In this document: positions 26,498 through 35,886 of the stretch, one piece after another
Layout: each line of letters begins with the position of its first letter
Position numbering within the stretch: the first letter of the stretch is position 1
Source: an uncultured Prevotella sp.
GTDB taxonomy: Bacteria > Bacteroidota > Bacteroidia > Bacteroidales > Bacteroidaceae
Direction of reading: 5' to 3'
Assembly: GCA_945869265.1 (NCBI GenBank)
Contig: CAMBOI010000009.1
Span: 1-64,000 of the forward strand
Length of the DNA: 64,000 nt
Made by a program: the position numbers and the translations under genes
The notes under the pieces: generated by a model
Told to the model about the DNA's origin: nothing
Seen by the model: the letters and a program-made list of their open reading frames with translations, nothing else
Database searches by the model: none

Positions 26498-27622
26498 TCA
26501 ATTTTTCTTCACCGTTCTCCATCCTGCCGAGTAAGTGCCCTTGGCAGTGATGTTGCCATCACGGTCTTTCTCTACGAACTCGCCGTCGCGCTTGTTATCT
26601 ACATATCTGCCCTCGAAGCGCTTGCCGTCCTTGTCCTCCTCGATGGCAGGACCATGGCGGAGGTCGTTCTTAAACTGTCCCTTGAACTTAGAGCCGTCGG
26701 CATAATGGATGATGCACTGTCCATTGAGCTTTCCGCCCTTCCACTGGCCCTCATACACATCGCCATTCTTCATCACCAACTTTCCTTGTCCGTCCTGTCG
26801 GTCTTCTTTCCATCCACCAGTATATACGTCACCGTTCTTCCAAGTGAGAGTGCCCTGACCCGACTTGTCGCCTTCGCGGAACTGGCCAGAATACTTGTCG
26901 CCATTGGCAAACTTGAATATGCCGGTGCCAGTGCGTTCGCCCTGAACGTAGTCACCCTCATAGACATCACCATTCTTAAACTTGTATATTCCCCTTCCGT
27001 TCTGAATGTCATTCTTCCATTGGCCTACATACACATCACCGTCGGCATAGCGGAAGGTGCCCTTGCCCGAGCGCTGGTTTTCGAGCCAGTTGCCCTCATA
27101 GCGCGAACCGTCGCCCCAATCGAAGACCCCTTGCCCGTTCTTCTTGTCATTCAGCCAAGCACCCTTGTAATAGGCTCCTCCGGCAAAGGTATATACACCC
27201 TGTCCGTTGCGCTTGTCCTGCTTCCACGAACCTTCATACTTGTCACCATTATAATAATACATCGTTCCAGTGCCCTGCTGATAGTCACGATACCACAGAC
27301 CGACGTATTTGTTGTTGTTGGCAAAGTAATAAGTACCTTTGCCATGCTGATGATCCTGGAACCATTGGCCCTCGTATTTCTCGCCATCGTAGAAAGTGTA
27401 AGTGCCATATCCCTGACGCTTGCCTTTCACATACTCGCCCTCATACCAGTTGCCATTCTTGTATGTAGCCTTTCCCTTGCCTTGCGGCTTGCCAGACACC
27501 AATTCACCCTTATACTGTCCACCATCGGCTGTAGTAGCGTTGCCGAGTGTGATTTTCTGGGCAGATAAATGAGATGTTGCGCAAGCCAAAAAGACTGAAA
27601 ATATGATTTGTTTGCAATTCAT
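26498..27622 (-). CDS. Secreted MORN-repeat protein
   Basis: 374 residues with a signal peptide (1-21, ending in LSA). The rest is about fourteen 23-residue MORN repeats of the form YEGxWxxxxxxGxGxYxxxDGxK, regular from about residue 37 to 360. MORN repeats fold into an extended beta sheet and bind lipids or proteins; in bacteria the role is unclear. It has its own promoter at 27650-27680. The stop codon (AAA AAT TGA) sits at the start of a TTGAAA-type repeat. Confidence 0.9.
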   Translation of the reverse strand: MNCKQIIFSVFLACATSHLSAQKITLGNATTADGGQYKGELVSGKPQGKGKATYKNGNWYEGEYVKGKRQGYGTYTFYDGEKYEGQWFQDHQHGKGTYYFANNNKYVGLWYRDYQQGTGTMYYYNGDKYEGSWKQDKRNGQGVYTFAGGAYYKGAWLNDKKNGQGVFDWGDGSRYEGNWLENQRSGKGTFRYADGDVYVGQWKNDIQNGRGIYKFKNGDVYEGDYVQGERTGTGIFKFANGDKYSGQFREGDKSGQGTLTWKNGDVYTGGWKEDRQDGQGKLVMKNGDVYEGQWKGGKLNGQCIIHYADGSKFKGQFKNDLRHGPAIEEDKDGKRFEGRYVDNKRDGEFVEKDRDGNITAKGTYSAGWRTVKKN

Positions 27623-27649
27623 TTCTGTTATTCAAAGTTATTTATGCCA

Positions 27650-27680
27650 CAAAGATACGTCAAAAAAACCAAACCTCCAA
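27650..27680 (-). promoter_or_regulatory. Promoter of the MORN-protein gene
   Basis: Minus strand TTG (27678-27680), 20-nt spacer, TATCTTTG (27650-27657), 28 nt before the ATG. Confidence 0.65.
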
Positions 27681-27706
27681 GGAAAGAGGGAGATTATTTG
27701 CATTAT

Positions 27707-28348
27707 TTAGCATTTATTTAAAATCTCTTCCGGTGTATTTACGAAGGTTGTAGCACCATGTTCGATGAGGAAATCCCTATCGCGGAATCCCCACAGTACA
27801 CTGATGCAGGGAATGCCCGAATTGCGTGCCGTGGCAACATCCACATCACTGTCGCCCACATACACTGTATCCTCAGCAGTCACGCCCAACTGCCTCATTG
27901 CCTCGAAGACAGTGTCGGGAGCCGGTTTGCGACGTATATTCTCTCTCTCGCCTATTGCCACCTCGACAGTGTCGGCAAAGAAATGCTGGCAGAGCTCGAC
28001 GGTGGCATTGTAAAATTTATTACTCACCACAGCCACATTGCATCCCATTGAACGTAGGGTGTGCAGCAGTTCCCCTATTCCCGGATAGGGACTGGTAGTG
28101 TCGAGCGAGTGAATCAAATAATGCTTGCGGAATGTGGCGAGCACATCCTCATACAAGGGATTGGCCAATCCATCGGGGATTGCCCTCTCTATCAGTTTTC
28201 CCACACCATTACCCACAAATCTTCGAACGTCGTCAACGCTATGTTCGGGCATGCCATACTGCCTCAGGGCATAGTTGGTGCTTGAGGCAAGGTCGGCAAG
28301 AGTGTTGAGCAATGTACCATCCAAATCGAATATATAATTTTTATACAT
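27707..28348 (-). CDS. gph: Phosphoglycolate phosphatase-like HAD hydrolase
   Basis: 213 residues from the chosen start. HAD motif I FDLDGTLLNTL lies at residues 6-16, with a helical cap (YALRQYGMPEHSVDDVRRFVGNG), motif II VVSNK near 110, a lysine in RRKPAPDTVFEAMRQLGV near 145 and the acidic motif IV YVGDSDVDVATARNSG near 165. This is the Gph subgroup, which removes 2-phosphoglycolate; related sugar phosphates are possible. The start at 28348 is preferred over 28366 because a clear AAAGGAG lies 8 nt upstream. It overlaps the end of malQ by 8 nt. Confidence 0.88.
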   Translation of the reverse strand: MYKNYIFDLDGTLLNTLADLASSTNYALRQYGMPEHSVDDVRRFVGNGVGKLIERAIPDGLANPLYEDVLATFRKHYLIHSLDTTSPYPGIGELLHTLRSMGCNVAVVSNKFYNATVELCQHFFADTVEVAIGERENIRRKPAPDTVFEAMRQLGVTAEDTVYVGDSDVDVATARNSGIPCISVLWGFRDRDFLIEHGATTFVNTPEEILNKC

Positions 28349-31034
28349 TTCTTTTACTCCTTTCAATCATGGTTCTTAACTTTTTGTTCAGCGGTTCATC
28401 AGCCAACAGTTGTTCGATATTCACATGCATACGATACGACCAACGGTTGTAGCTGTCGCCCGGAATATTGATGCGCTCCGACCTTGGGTCGGAATTGCGC
28501 ATGGCGGCATCCACGGCAAGCCAATCCTGCAACGACAACAGGCAGAGCATGGATGGCGAATAGAGATGTCGAGTCACTATTTCCTCTGCCAAAGTGGTGG
28601 TCAGTTCGGCGGGAGCCCTACCCTCTTTCTGCATCCTGTGCTCATAGTAGTGCTGTGACGACTCGGGGCGCTCCTGCCACCATAGTCGCATAGGTGCCAT
28701 GTCGTGAGTGGATATCGTGGCTACACTGAGATAGGGATTTGCCTCAAGGTGGGCAAACTCCAAACCGTGCTGCTTGGGCATGGTCTGCACCTCAAGGGTG
28801 AGAATACGCAAGGCATCGAGAGTGTGTTGCACACATTCGGGCAGCACACCGAGATCCTCGGCAGTGACAAGCATTGTGGTGCGCTCGAGCACCATCGACA
28901 GTTTGCGATATGCCAATGCTCCCCACATCTCATTGTGTCGCTCATAGAAATACTCGTTGTATATAGACATATACGCCTGTCGTTCTTCCGAGGTAAGTGC
29001 CTCGAAGACAAGGGCATTATATGCCTGCACTCGTGGGTGGAACATATTGGGCCATCTACTGTCCTCGACGAAAAGCACATTGGCAACAAGGCGGCATAGG
29101 CCGTCGCGTATCCACACACTGTTCTCGTCGTTTCTGCCGTTGAAAGCGTCATATATCTTACGTTGGGTGTCAAACTCCACCTTGATGTCATATAGTCCAT
29201 AACCCTTTTCCTTTAAATAGGTGTCGCGCACATATTCCGCATGTATGCCAAATGTCTTGGTAAGAACGCGCCAGTTGATGAACGGACGGGTCATAAATTC
29301 ATGACGGAAATTGAGTCCACGGGCTATGATATCATTGGGCGACAATGGCATCGATGGCGAGAAATGTCCGAGTAGGGCATCAACCGACGAGCGCGGAATC
29401 TCCCAAATACGGAAGAAGCCTAACACATGGTCGATACGCACAGCTCCGAAATACTGCTCCATCCGCTGCAGGCGCTTCTGCCACCATCGGCATCCGTCGC
29501 GCATCATCGCGTCCCAGTTATATGTTGGGAAGCACCAGTTCTGGCCTTGCGAATTGCCCTTGTCGGGCATTGAGCCCGACTGCATGTCGAGATTGAACAA
29601 TGCACCCTCGCTCCATGCCTCCACACTGTCGGCACTGATACCGATGGGAATATCCGCCATAAACGTAACATTCTTGGAACGAGCATATTCCGCCGCTTCC
29701 TTCAACTGCTTATGCAAGACGTATTGCACCCAGCAAATGAAGTCGGCCTCACGTTGTTTCACCAACGTCTCCACCTTTCGGCGGTTATACACGGCATCCT
29801 CCTTCCAGTCGGTGAATCGTGCCGTGTGATATTTGTCGCGAAGGATACAGAATGTGGCGTATGGCAGCAACCAGTCCCCATTGTCTTTCTTGAATTTGAT
29901 GAATTCCTCATCGCCCCTCAACTTATCCTCGATGTCGGCATATAGTTCGCGCATATACCCCGTCTTAACCTTCGCCACCGCCTCATAATCGGTATAGGGG
30001 AGATTGTTGAGTTCGGAGCGTCGGCGATTGTAGTCGAGCATCGAACCCTCATTGGCAAGTCGGCCAGCCTCATCGAGGTTGACATAATGGGGATGAAGGG
30101 CATTGACGGAGATAGTGTTATAGGGATAGGAATCATTCCAGTTATGCTGCATCGTAGTGTCGTTCACGGGCAGCAACTGAATCACTCTCATGTCATTGGC
30201 AGCTGCCCAATCCACAAATAGCCTAAGATCTCCGAAATCCCCCACTCCACATGATTTCTCACTGCGAAGAGCAAACACAGGCAACACTACTCCGGCAGCC
30301 TTCCACAGTTTCTCCCTCTTGCGCATCAGTCCTCCGTCGAGCACTCTCACCTCGCCGTCGGGCATACGATCGAAGTCAACAATGCGGTTGTCGCCTTCCT
30401 CCCAATCCTCCAAGCTATGCGTCTTGTCATCTACAATAACATATTTATATTCTATCGGCTCGCTCATCACCTCAACATTGATGGCAACAGTCCACACCGA
30501 CTGACCGGCATATTGCATGGGTACATATCGCGATGGCGACCACGAGCCCAAGGCGGGATGATTGCCGCAGAGAGCCACCGACTTGCCTTTTTCTATTTGT
30601 GGAGCCATAATGCGGAACACAGCCGTGCGGCGGAATGTGGGAAGGGCAACGGCCCGCTCATCTTCTTGCTCCCTGCCCTCGGCTGTGAGGAAGGCTGCCG
30701 AGAAGAGATGATTGACCAGCGGAGTGGCGCGCCACTGGTCGTCCATGCGGTAGTCATGACCATAGGCACAGGAGATGAGTCGCGGGACGAGGGTCCATTC
30801 GCACCTCAACACATATCCGTCCTCAGCTTCTATCTGGTAGTGATAGGCAAATTGTCTTATACCCTTGTGTCGCGATTCCACTATTGCCGTTTCCACTGCC
30901 CAGTTCTCGCCGTCCTGTGTGGTCATGCGTATGTCTTGTCGTTTTCTCGCACCATCGGAGCAAACGTAGTCAATCACCACGTTTACACTTTCGCCCCAGG
31001 CAGTGCGATAGTTGACCGAGAAATTCAATTTCAT
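28341..31034 (-). CDS. malQ: 4-alpha-glucanotransferase with two starch-binding modules
   Basis: 897 residues from ATG 31034. Two CBM20-like modules (about 1-95 and 115-250, the second with ALGSWSPSRYVPMQY) precede a GH77 disproportionating-enzyme domain. Catalytic landmarks are VRIDHVLGFFRIWEIP (nucleophile Asp, near 555), TAEDLGVLPECV (acid Glu, near 750) and ATISTHDMAPMRLWW (near 800). This plant DPE2-like layout is common in Bacteroidota. It moves glucan chains during maltodextrin and glycogen turnover. An in-frame ATG at 31082 lies upstream of the expected transcription start of the promoter at 31085-31115, so 31034 is chosen. Confidence 0.94.
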   Translation of the reverse strand: MKLNFSVNYRTAWGESVNVVIDYVCSDGARKRQDIRMTTQDGENWAVETAIVESRHKGIRQFAYHYQIEAEDGYVLRCEWTLVPRLISCAYGHDYRMDDQWRATPLVNHLFSAAFLTAEGREQEDERAVALPTFRRTAVFRIMAPQIEKGKSVALCGNHPALGSWSPSRYVPMQYAGQSVWTVAINVEVMSEPIEYKYVIVDDKTHSLEDWEEGDNRIVDFDRMPDGEVRVLDGGLMRKREKLWKAAGVVLPVFALRSEKSCGVGDFGDLRLFVDWAAANDMRVIQLLPVNDTTMQHNWNDSYPYNTISVNALHPHYVNLDEAGRLANEGSMLDYNRRRSELNNLPYTDYEAVAKVKTGYMRELYADIEDKLRGDEEFIKFKKDNGDWLLPYATFCILRDKYHTARFTDWKEDAVYNRRKVETLVKQREADFICWVQYVLHKQLKEAAEYARSKNVTFMADIPIGISADSVEAWSEGALFNLDMQSGSMPDKGNSQGQNWCFPTYNWDAMMRDGCRWWQKRLQRMEQYFGAVRIDHVLGFFRIWEIPRSSVDALLGHFSPSMPLSPNDIIARGLNFRHEFMTRPFINWRVLTKTFGIHAEYVRDTYLKEKGYGLYDIKVEFDTQRKIYDAFNGRNDENSVWIRDGLCRLVANVLFVEDSRWPNMFHPRVQAYNALVFEALTSEERQAYMSIYNEYFYERHNEMWGALAYRKLSMVLERTTMLVTAEDLGVLPECVQHTLDALRILTLEVQTMPKQHGLEFAHLEANPYLSVATISTHDMAPMRLWWQERPESSQHYYEHRMQKEGRAPAELTTTLAEEIVTRHLYSPSMLCLLSLQDWLAVDAAMRNSDPRSERINIPGDSYNRWSYRMHVNIEQLLADEPLNKKLRTMIERSKRNV

Positions 31035-31084
31035 ATTATGTCTTTTTTTATTGTTTGCCGCACCATTATTGCAGCTTTTCACTG

Positions 31085-31115
31085 CAAAGGTATTAAAAAG
31101 TTCATTAAATACAAA
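31085..31115 (-). promoter_or_regulatory. Promoter of malQ
   Basis: Minus strand TTTG (31112-31115), 19-nt spacer, TACCTTTG (31085-31092). It places transcription start near 31078, which decides the malQ start codon. Confidence 0.75.
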
Positions 31116-31132
31116 ATAAAAATGCCGAAATA

Positions 31133-31164
31133 TTTCCTTTATTCACAAAAAAGCGGTAACTTTG
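31133..31164 (+). promoter_or_regulatory. Promoter of mltG
   Basis: TTTC (31133-31136), 20-nt spacer, TAACTTTG (31157-31164), 40 nt before the ATG. Confidence 0.6.
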
Positions 31165-31204
31165 CCGCGATTTTAAGAAACATAAGCAATAAACAAGGAA
31201 AAAA

Positions 31205-32230
31205 ATGAAAAGGATTAACGCAAAGATATACCTATGGGGCTCAGCAGCCGTGGTATTGCTAATAGCAGGTTTCACCTATTGTTATCTTTTCTCTGGTTTG
31301 TCAAAATCAGCAAAGACGGAATACGTTTATATTGATTCCGACGACACACAAGACTCTGTATTCTCAAAGATACATCCCATAGCCAACGCTATACCGATGT
31401 CGGGCTTCTCTACCTTGGCACGACATAGCGGCTATGCCGACCACATACGCACCGGTCGTTATGCCATACATCCGGGAGAGGGAGCACTGATGGTGTTTAG
31501 ACATCTGAAGAACGGACAGCAGACACCAGTGAGCCTCACCATACCCGAAGTGCGCACTATCGACAGGCTTGCAGGAGCACTGTCCCGCAAACTCATGCTC
31601 GACAGTGCGGATGTTGCCATACACCTGTCTGACTCCGCCTATTGCGCCCGATGGGGATACGACACTGCCACCGTGGCTGCACTCTTCGTGCCAAACACAT
31701 ACGACATATATTGGAACGTGGGGCTCGACCGACTGATGGAACGTATGGAGAAGGAAAATCAGAAGTTCTGGAATGACGAGCGCCGTGGCAAGGCTGAGGC
31801 TATGGGGATGACACCAGTGGAGGTGGCAACAATGGCTTCGATTATCGACGAAGAGACTGCCAACAATGCCGAAAAACCCATGATAGCCGGTATGTACTAC
31901 AACCGTCTGAAGGCTGGAATGCCATTGCAGGCCGACCCCACTATCAAGTTTGCCCTAAAGGACTTTGCACTCAGACGCATATACCACAAACTCCTGTATA
32001 TCGACAGTCCTTACAACACCTACCGATATGAGGGTCTGCCTCCCGGTCCTATCAAGATTGCCTCGATAGCCGGCATTGACGCAGTGCTCAATCACGTGGA
32101 GCACGACTATCTGTATATGTGTGCCAAGGAGGACTTCTCTGGCACCCACAACTTTGCCCGCACCTATCAGGAACACCTTCAAAATGCGGCGAGATATACA
32201 AAAGCATTAAATGAAAGGGGCATAAAGTGA
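31205..32230 (+). CDS. mltG: Endolytic transglycosylase MltG
   Basis: 341-residue inner-membrane lytic transglycosylase that trims nascent peptidoglycan strands. One N-terminal transmembrane helix (about 8-32) is followed by a LysM-like region and the YceG catalytic domain: VATMASIIDEETANNAEKPM near 215, AGMYYNRLKAGMPLQADPTI near 235 and YIDSPYNTYRYEGLPPGPI near 265. At the usual EKET motif this protein has DEET, so the first acidic residue is Asp; I believe this is common in the phylum but cannot check. It has its own promoter and stands ahead of lon. Confidence 0.92.
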   Translation: MKRINAKIYLWGSAAVVLLIAGFTYCYLFSGLSKSAKTEYVYIDSDDTQDSVFSKIHPIANAIPMSGFSTLARHSGYADHIRTGRYAIHPGEGALMVFRHLKNGQQTPVSLTIPEVRTIDRLAGALSRKLMLDSADVAIHLSDSAYCARWGYDTATVAALFVPNTYDIYWNVGLDRLMERMEKENQKFWNDERRGKAEAMGMTPVEVATMASIIDEETANNAEKPMIAGMYYNRLKAGMPLQADPTIKFALKDFALRRIYHKLLYIDSPYNTYRYEGLPPGPIKIASIAGIDAVLNHVEHDYLYMCAKEDFSGTHNFARTYQEHLQNAARYTKALNERGIK

Positions 32231-32248
32231 TTTTTTTTAGCCCATTTA

Positions 32249-32280
32249 TTTGTCTATTACATATAAAATGTGTAACTTTG
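32249..32280 (+). promoter_or_regulatory. Promoter of lon
   Basis: TTTG (32249-32252), 20-nt spacer, TAACTTTG (32273-32280), 28 nt before the ATG. No heat-shock operator is recognised. Confidence 0.75.
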
Positions 32281-32308
32281 CACCCCAAAACCGCATAATA
32301 CAACGAAT

Positions 32309-34762
32309 ATGTTAATGATGAACAATAATAAATTATCAATGATTGCCGAAATAGAAGGCAATATCGACGACTTGATTAATAAGCTTAAGATGCCTGAGGG
32401 GGAGATACCTGTTCTTCCTACGAAGAACCTTGTGCTATTCCCCGGAGTGATGCTCCCGATACTTGTCGCCAGGAATCCGTCGGCAGAGCAGATGCTCAGT
32501 GCTGAGCACAATGAGAAGATCATCGGCGTTGTCAATCAGACAAACACCGAGGCTGAGTCACCTGAGCAGGAAGACATGGCCGAACTCGGTGTATATGCAC
32601 GTGTGGTGAAGTGTATTGAAATGCCAGGAGGAGCAGTGACATGCATCGTTCAGGCTCTCGGCAAACTGAGGGTTAAGGAGTTTAAGAATATGGGCAAATT
32701 ATACTATGCCACTACCGAAGCTATTTCCGAGAAAAACACCTACCGCAACGACATGGAGTTTAAGCAGGCTTGCCACAACCTCAAGAAGACAACGCTGAGA
32801 TACATCCATGCCAACGAGGAAATACCAGATGAGAGTGCCATGACGATAGAATCGCTCAACAACGACACTATTCTCATCAACTATATCGCCAGCAACATGC
32901 CATTCTCGACAAAGTCGAAGTTGGATATGTTGGGCACAAATGAACTGAAAGAGCGCATCTTCATGTTGCTGAGAATTCTCGACCGCGAGCTACAGCTCAT
33001 ACAGATACGCAACAACATACGTGAGAAAACCCACGACGAACTCGACCAACAGCAGCGCAAATACTTCCTGCAGCAGCAGATCAAGAATATTCAGGCTGAG
33101 ATGGGAGGATATGAGACATCACCCGAAACTCAGAAGTTGAAGGCTAAGGCAAAGCTAAAGAAATGGTCGGAGGAGATGGAAGACTTTTTCAATGAGGAAC
33201 TTGATAAACTCGACCAAATTAATCCTCAAAGTTCCGACTTTAACGTGCAGCTTTCATATTTGCAGACTCTCGTGGATCTGCCGTGGGGCGAATACACCAC
33301 CGACGACATCAACCTGCAAAGGGCTGAGAAGGTGCTCAATCGCGACCACTATGCCATGGAGAAGGCAAAGGAGCGCATATTGGAATATATTGCCGTTCTG
33401 AGTCTGAAGAAGAATCCACAAGCTCCTATCCTATGTCTTTATGGCCCTCCGGGAGTCGGCAAGACATCACTCGGCAAGAGTATCGCCACTGCCCTCAAGC
33501 GCAAGTATGTGAGGGTGTCGCTCGGAGGTCTGCACGACGAGGCGGAAATCCGTGGACATCGTCGCACCTACATCGGGGCCATGCCTGGACGTATCATCAA
33601 GGGTATGCAGAAGGCTGGTTCGTCGAATCCTGTGTTCATCCTCGACGAGATTGACAAGGTGACTCAGAACACTCATAACGGCGACCCTTCATCGGCTTTG
33701 CTTGAAGTGCTCGACCCTGAACAGAACAAGGCATTCCACGACAACTATCTCGATTGCGACTATGACCTTTCGAGAGTATTGTTCGTAGCCACTGCCAACG
33801 ATCTGAACACCATTCCCAAACCTCTGCTCGACCGTATGGAAATCATCGAGCTCAGTGGATATATCACCGAGGAGAAGATTGAGATTGCCAAACGCCACTT
33901 CGTACCCAAGGAGAAGGAGAATGTGGGACTTGAAGACACTGCCATCTCATTCAATAAGGCTGCACTTGAATATATCATCGAGAAATACACTCGCGAAAGC
34001 GGTGTGCGACAACTTGAGAAGCAGATAAACAAAGCACTCCGCAAACTCGCCTACTCGATGGCAAAAGACCATAGTCTGCCGGTTGAGAAAATCAAGCCTG
34101 CCGACATCGAGGGACTGCTCGGCAAACCGCCATACAACCGCGACATCTATCAGGGCAACGCCTATGCCGGTGTGGTAACTGGATTGGCATGGACAAGCGT
34201 AGGCGGAGAGATATTGTTCATCGAGACCAGTCTGAGCAAGGGCAAGGGAGCCAAACTCACCCTCACCGGTAATCTGGGCGACGTGATGAAGGAAAGTGCA
34301 ATGCTCGCATTGGAGTATGTGAAATCACATTATAAGTCATTAGGTATCGACTATCGCATCTTCGACCACTGGAACATACACATCCATGTGCCCGAGGGAG
34401 CAACACCTAAGGACGGTCCGTCGGCTGGTATCACTATAGCCACATCCATCGCTTCGGCACTCACCCAGCGCAAGGTGCGTCGCAACACAGCCATGACGGG
34501 CGAGATAACCCTACGTGGAAAGGTGCTTCCCGTGGGAGGTATCAAGGAGAAAATATTGGCAGCCAAGCGCGCCGGTATCACCGACATCCTCATGTGTCAG
34601 GACAATCGCAAGGACGTTGAGGAGATACCCGAGGTATATCGCAAGGGTGTCACCTTCCACTATGTTGAGAACGTGCATGACGTATGGGATTTTGCCTTGC
34701 TCAACCAGAAGGTTGACAATGCCCTCACATTTGATATTGACGAAGACGACAAGAATAAATGA
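32309..34762 (+). CDS. lon: ATP-dependent protease Lon
   Basis: 817-residue cytosolic AAA+ serine protease that degrades misfolded and regulatory proteins. The N-terminal LAN domain starts [20 protein letters not shown] near 35. A coiled-coil stretch with the conserved [13 protein letters not shown] lies near 250. Walker A is [13 protein letters not shown] near 380 and Walker [10 protein letters not shown] near 445. The proteolytic Ser-Lys dyad is in [13 protein letters not shown] (Ser near 702) and the following lysine in [14 protein letters not shown] near 745. The length is normal. Its stop overlaps the tgt ATG by 4 nt, so lon, tgt, the permease and the helicase form one overlapping run. 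Confidence 0.97.
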   Translation: MLMMNNNKLSMIAEIEGNIDDLINKLKMPEGEIPVLPTKNLVLFPGVMLPILVARNPSAEQMLSAEHNEKIIGVVNQTNTEAESPEQEDMAELGVYARVVKCIEMPGGAVTCIVQALGKLRVKEFKNMGKLYYATTEAISEKNTYRNDMEFKQACHNLKKTTLRYIHANEEIPDESAMTIESLNNDTILINYIASNMPFSTKSKLDMLGTNELKERIFMLLRILDRELQLIQIRNNIREKTHDELDQQQRKYFLQQQIKNIQAEMGGYETSPETQKLKAKAKLKKWSEEMEDFFNEELDKLDQINPQSSDFNVQLSYLQTLVDLPWGEYTTDDINLQRAEKVLNRDHYAMEKAKERILEYIAVLSLKKNPQAPILCLYGPPGVGKTSLGKSIATALKRKYVRVSLGGLHDEAEIRGHRRTYIGAMPGRIIKGMQKAGSSNPVFILDEIDKVTQNTHNGDPSSALLEVLDPEQNKAFHDNYLDCDYDLSRVLFVATANDLNTIPKPLLDRMEIIELSGYITEEKIEIAKRHFVPKEKENVGLEDTAISFNKAALEYIIEKYTRESGVRQLEKQINKALRKLAYSMAKDHSLPVEKIKPADIEGLLGKPPYNRDIYQGNAYAGVVTGLAWTSVGGEILFIETSLSKGKGAKLTLTGNLGDVMKESAMLALEYVKSHYKSLGIDYRIFDHWNIHIHVPEGATPKDGPSAGITIATSIASALTQRKVRRNTAMTGEITLRGKVLPVGGIKEKILAAKRAGITDILMCQDNRKDVEEIPEVYRKGVTFHYVENVHDVWDFALLNQKVDNALTFDIDEDDKNK

Positions 34763-35886
34763 AGTTTCAACTGCAATATACTGACAATGCGTCGGACGCC
34801 CGTGCGGGAAAGATAACCACCGACCATGGTGAGATACTTACACCCATATTCATGCCCGTAGGCACCTGCGGCAGTGTCAAGGGGGTGCACTTTTCCGAAC
34901 TGCGTCAACAGGTGAAGGCACAGATTATCCTCGGCAACACCTATCATCTCTACCTCCGTCCCGGTCTTGACATCCTGCGCAAGGCAGGCGGTCTTCATGC
35001 CTTCGGTGGTTGGGATCGCCCCATCCTCACCGATTCTGGCGGTTTTCAGGTGTTCTCGCTCACTGGCATACGCAAGCTGAGAGAGGAAGGTTGCGAGTTT
35101 CGCTCGCATATCGACGGTTCGAAGCATATCTTCACTCCCGAGAATGTGATGGATACCGAGCGCATCATCGGTGCCGACATCATCATGGCTCTCGACGAGT
35201 GTCCTCCGGGCGACAGCGACTATGCGTATGCCAAGAAGAGCCTTGGACTCACACAGAGATGGCTCGACCGATGCTTCAAGCGATTCAACGAAACCGAACC
35301 TCTCTATGGTTATCACCAATCACTCTTCCCCATCGTACAGGGGTGCCAATATAAGGACCTTCGTCGCGAAGCAGCCAAGTTTGTGGCTGACAAGGGTGCC
35401 GAGGGAAATGCCATTGGCGGACTTGCCGTCGGCGAACCGACAGAGGTGATGTATGAGATGATTGAGGTGGTCAACGAGATACTACCCAAGGACAAACCCC
35501 GCTATCTCATGGGAGTTGGAACACCGCAAAACCTGCTTGAGGCAATAGAGCGCGGAGTGGACATGTTCGACTGTGTCATGCCCACACGCAATGGTCGCAA
35601 CGCCATGCTCTTCACCTATGAGGGCACGATGAACATGAAGAACAAGAAGTGGGAGTATGACTTCAGTCCCATCGACCCAACGGGATGTGAGACCGACCGT
35701 GTATATACCAAGGCCTATCTCCATCATCTGTTCAAGGCTCAGGAACTTCTTGCCCTACAGATTGCAAGCATACATAACCTTGCTTTCTATCTGCGGCTCG
35801 TCTCCGATGCGCGCGAACATATTATCAATGGTGACTTCGTTGAGTGGAAACGCAGTGTGATAGACAACTTAGGACGTAGAATATGA
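34759..35886 (+). CDS. tgt: tRNA-guanine transglycosylase Tgt
   Basis: 375 residues. Exchanges guanine-34 for the queuosine precursor preQ1 in tRNAs with GUN anticodons. Landmarks are TPIFMPVGTCGSVKGV near 31, the catalytic Asp region ILTDSGGFQVFSL near 90, GGLAVGEPTEVMYEM near 218 and the second active Asp in GVDMFDCVMPTRNGRNA near 262. The length is normal, although the usual CX(n)CXXC zinc site near the C-terminus reads differently here (ETDRVYTKAYLHHLFKAQE, with Cys in TGCETDR before it), so zinc binding should be checked. It overlaps lon and the next gene by 4 nt each. Confidence 0.95.
   Translation: MKFQLQYTDNASDARAGKITTDHGEILTPIFMPVGTCGSVKGVHFSELRQQVKAQIILGNTYHLYLRPGLDILRKAGGLHAFGGWDRPILTDSGGFQVFSLTGIRKLREEGCEFRSHIDGSKHIFTPENVMDTERIIGADIIMALDECPPGDSDYAYAKKSLGLTQRWLDRCFKRFNETEPLYGYHQSLFPIVQGCQYKDLRREAAKFVADKGAEGNAIGGLAVGEPTEVMYEMIEVVNEILPKDKPRYLMGVGTPQNLLEAIERGVDMFDCVMPTRNGRNAMLFTYEGTMNMKNKKWEYDFSPIDPTGCETDRVYTKAYLHHLFKAQELLALQIASIHNLAFYLRLVSDAREHIINGDFVEWKRSVIDNLGRRI

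Noticed and set aside
31035..31082. Upstream ATG at 31082 as the malQ start
   Set aside because: It lies only 3 nt from the -7 box and before the expected transcript start; ATG 31034 matches the CBM20 domain start.
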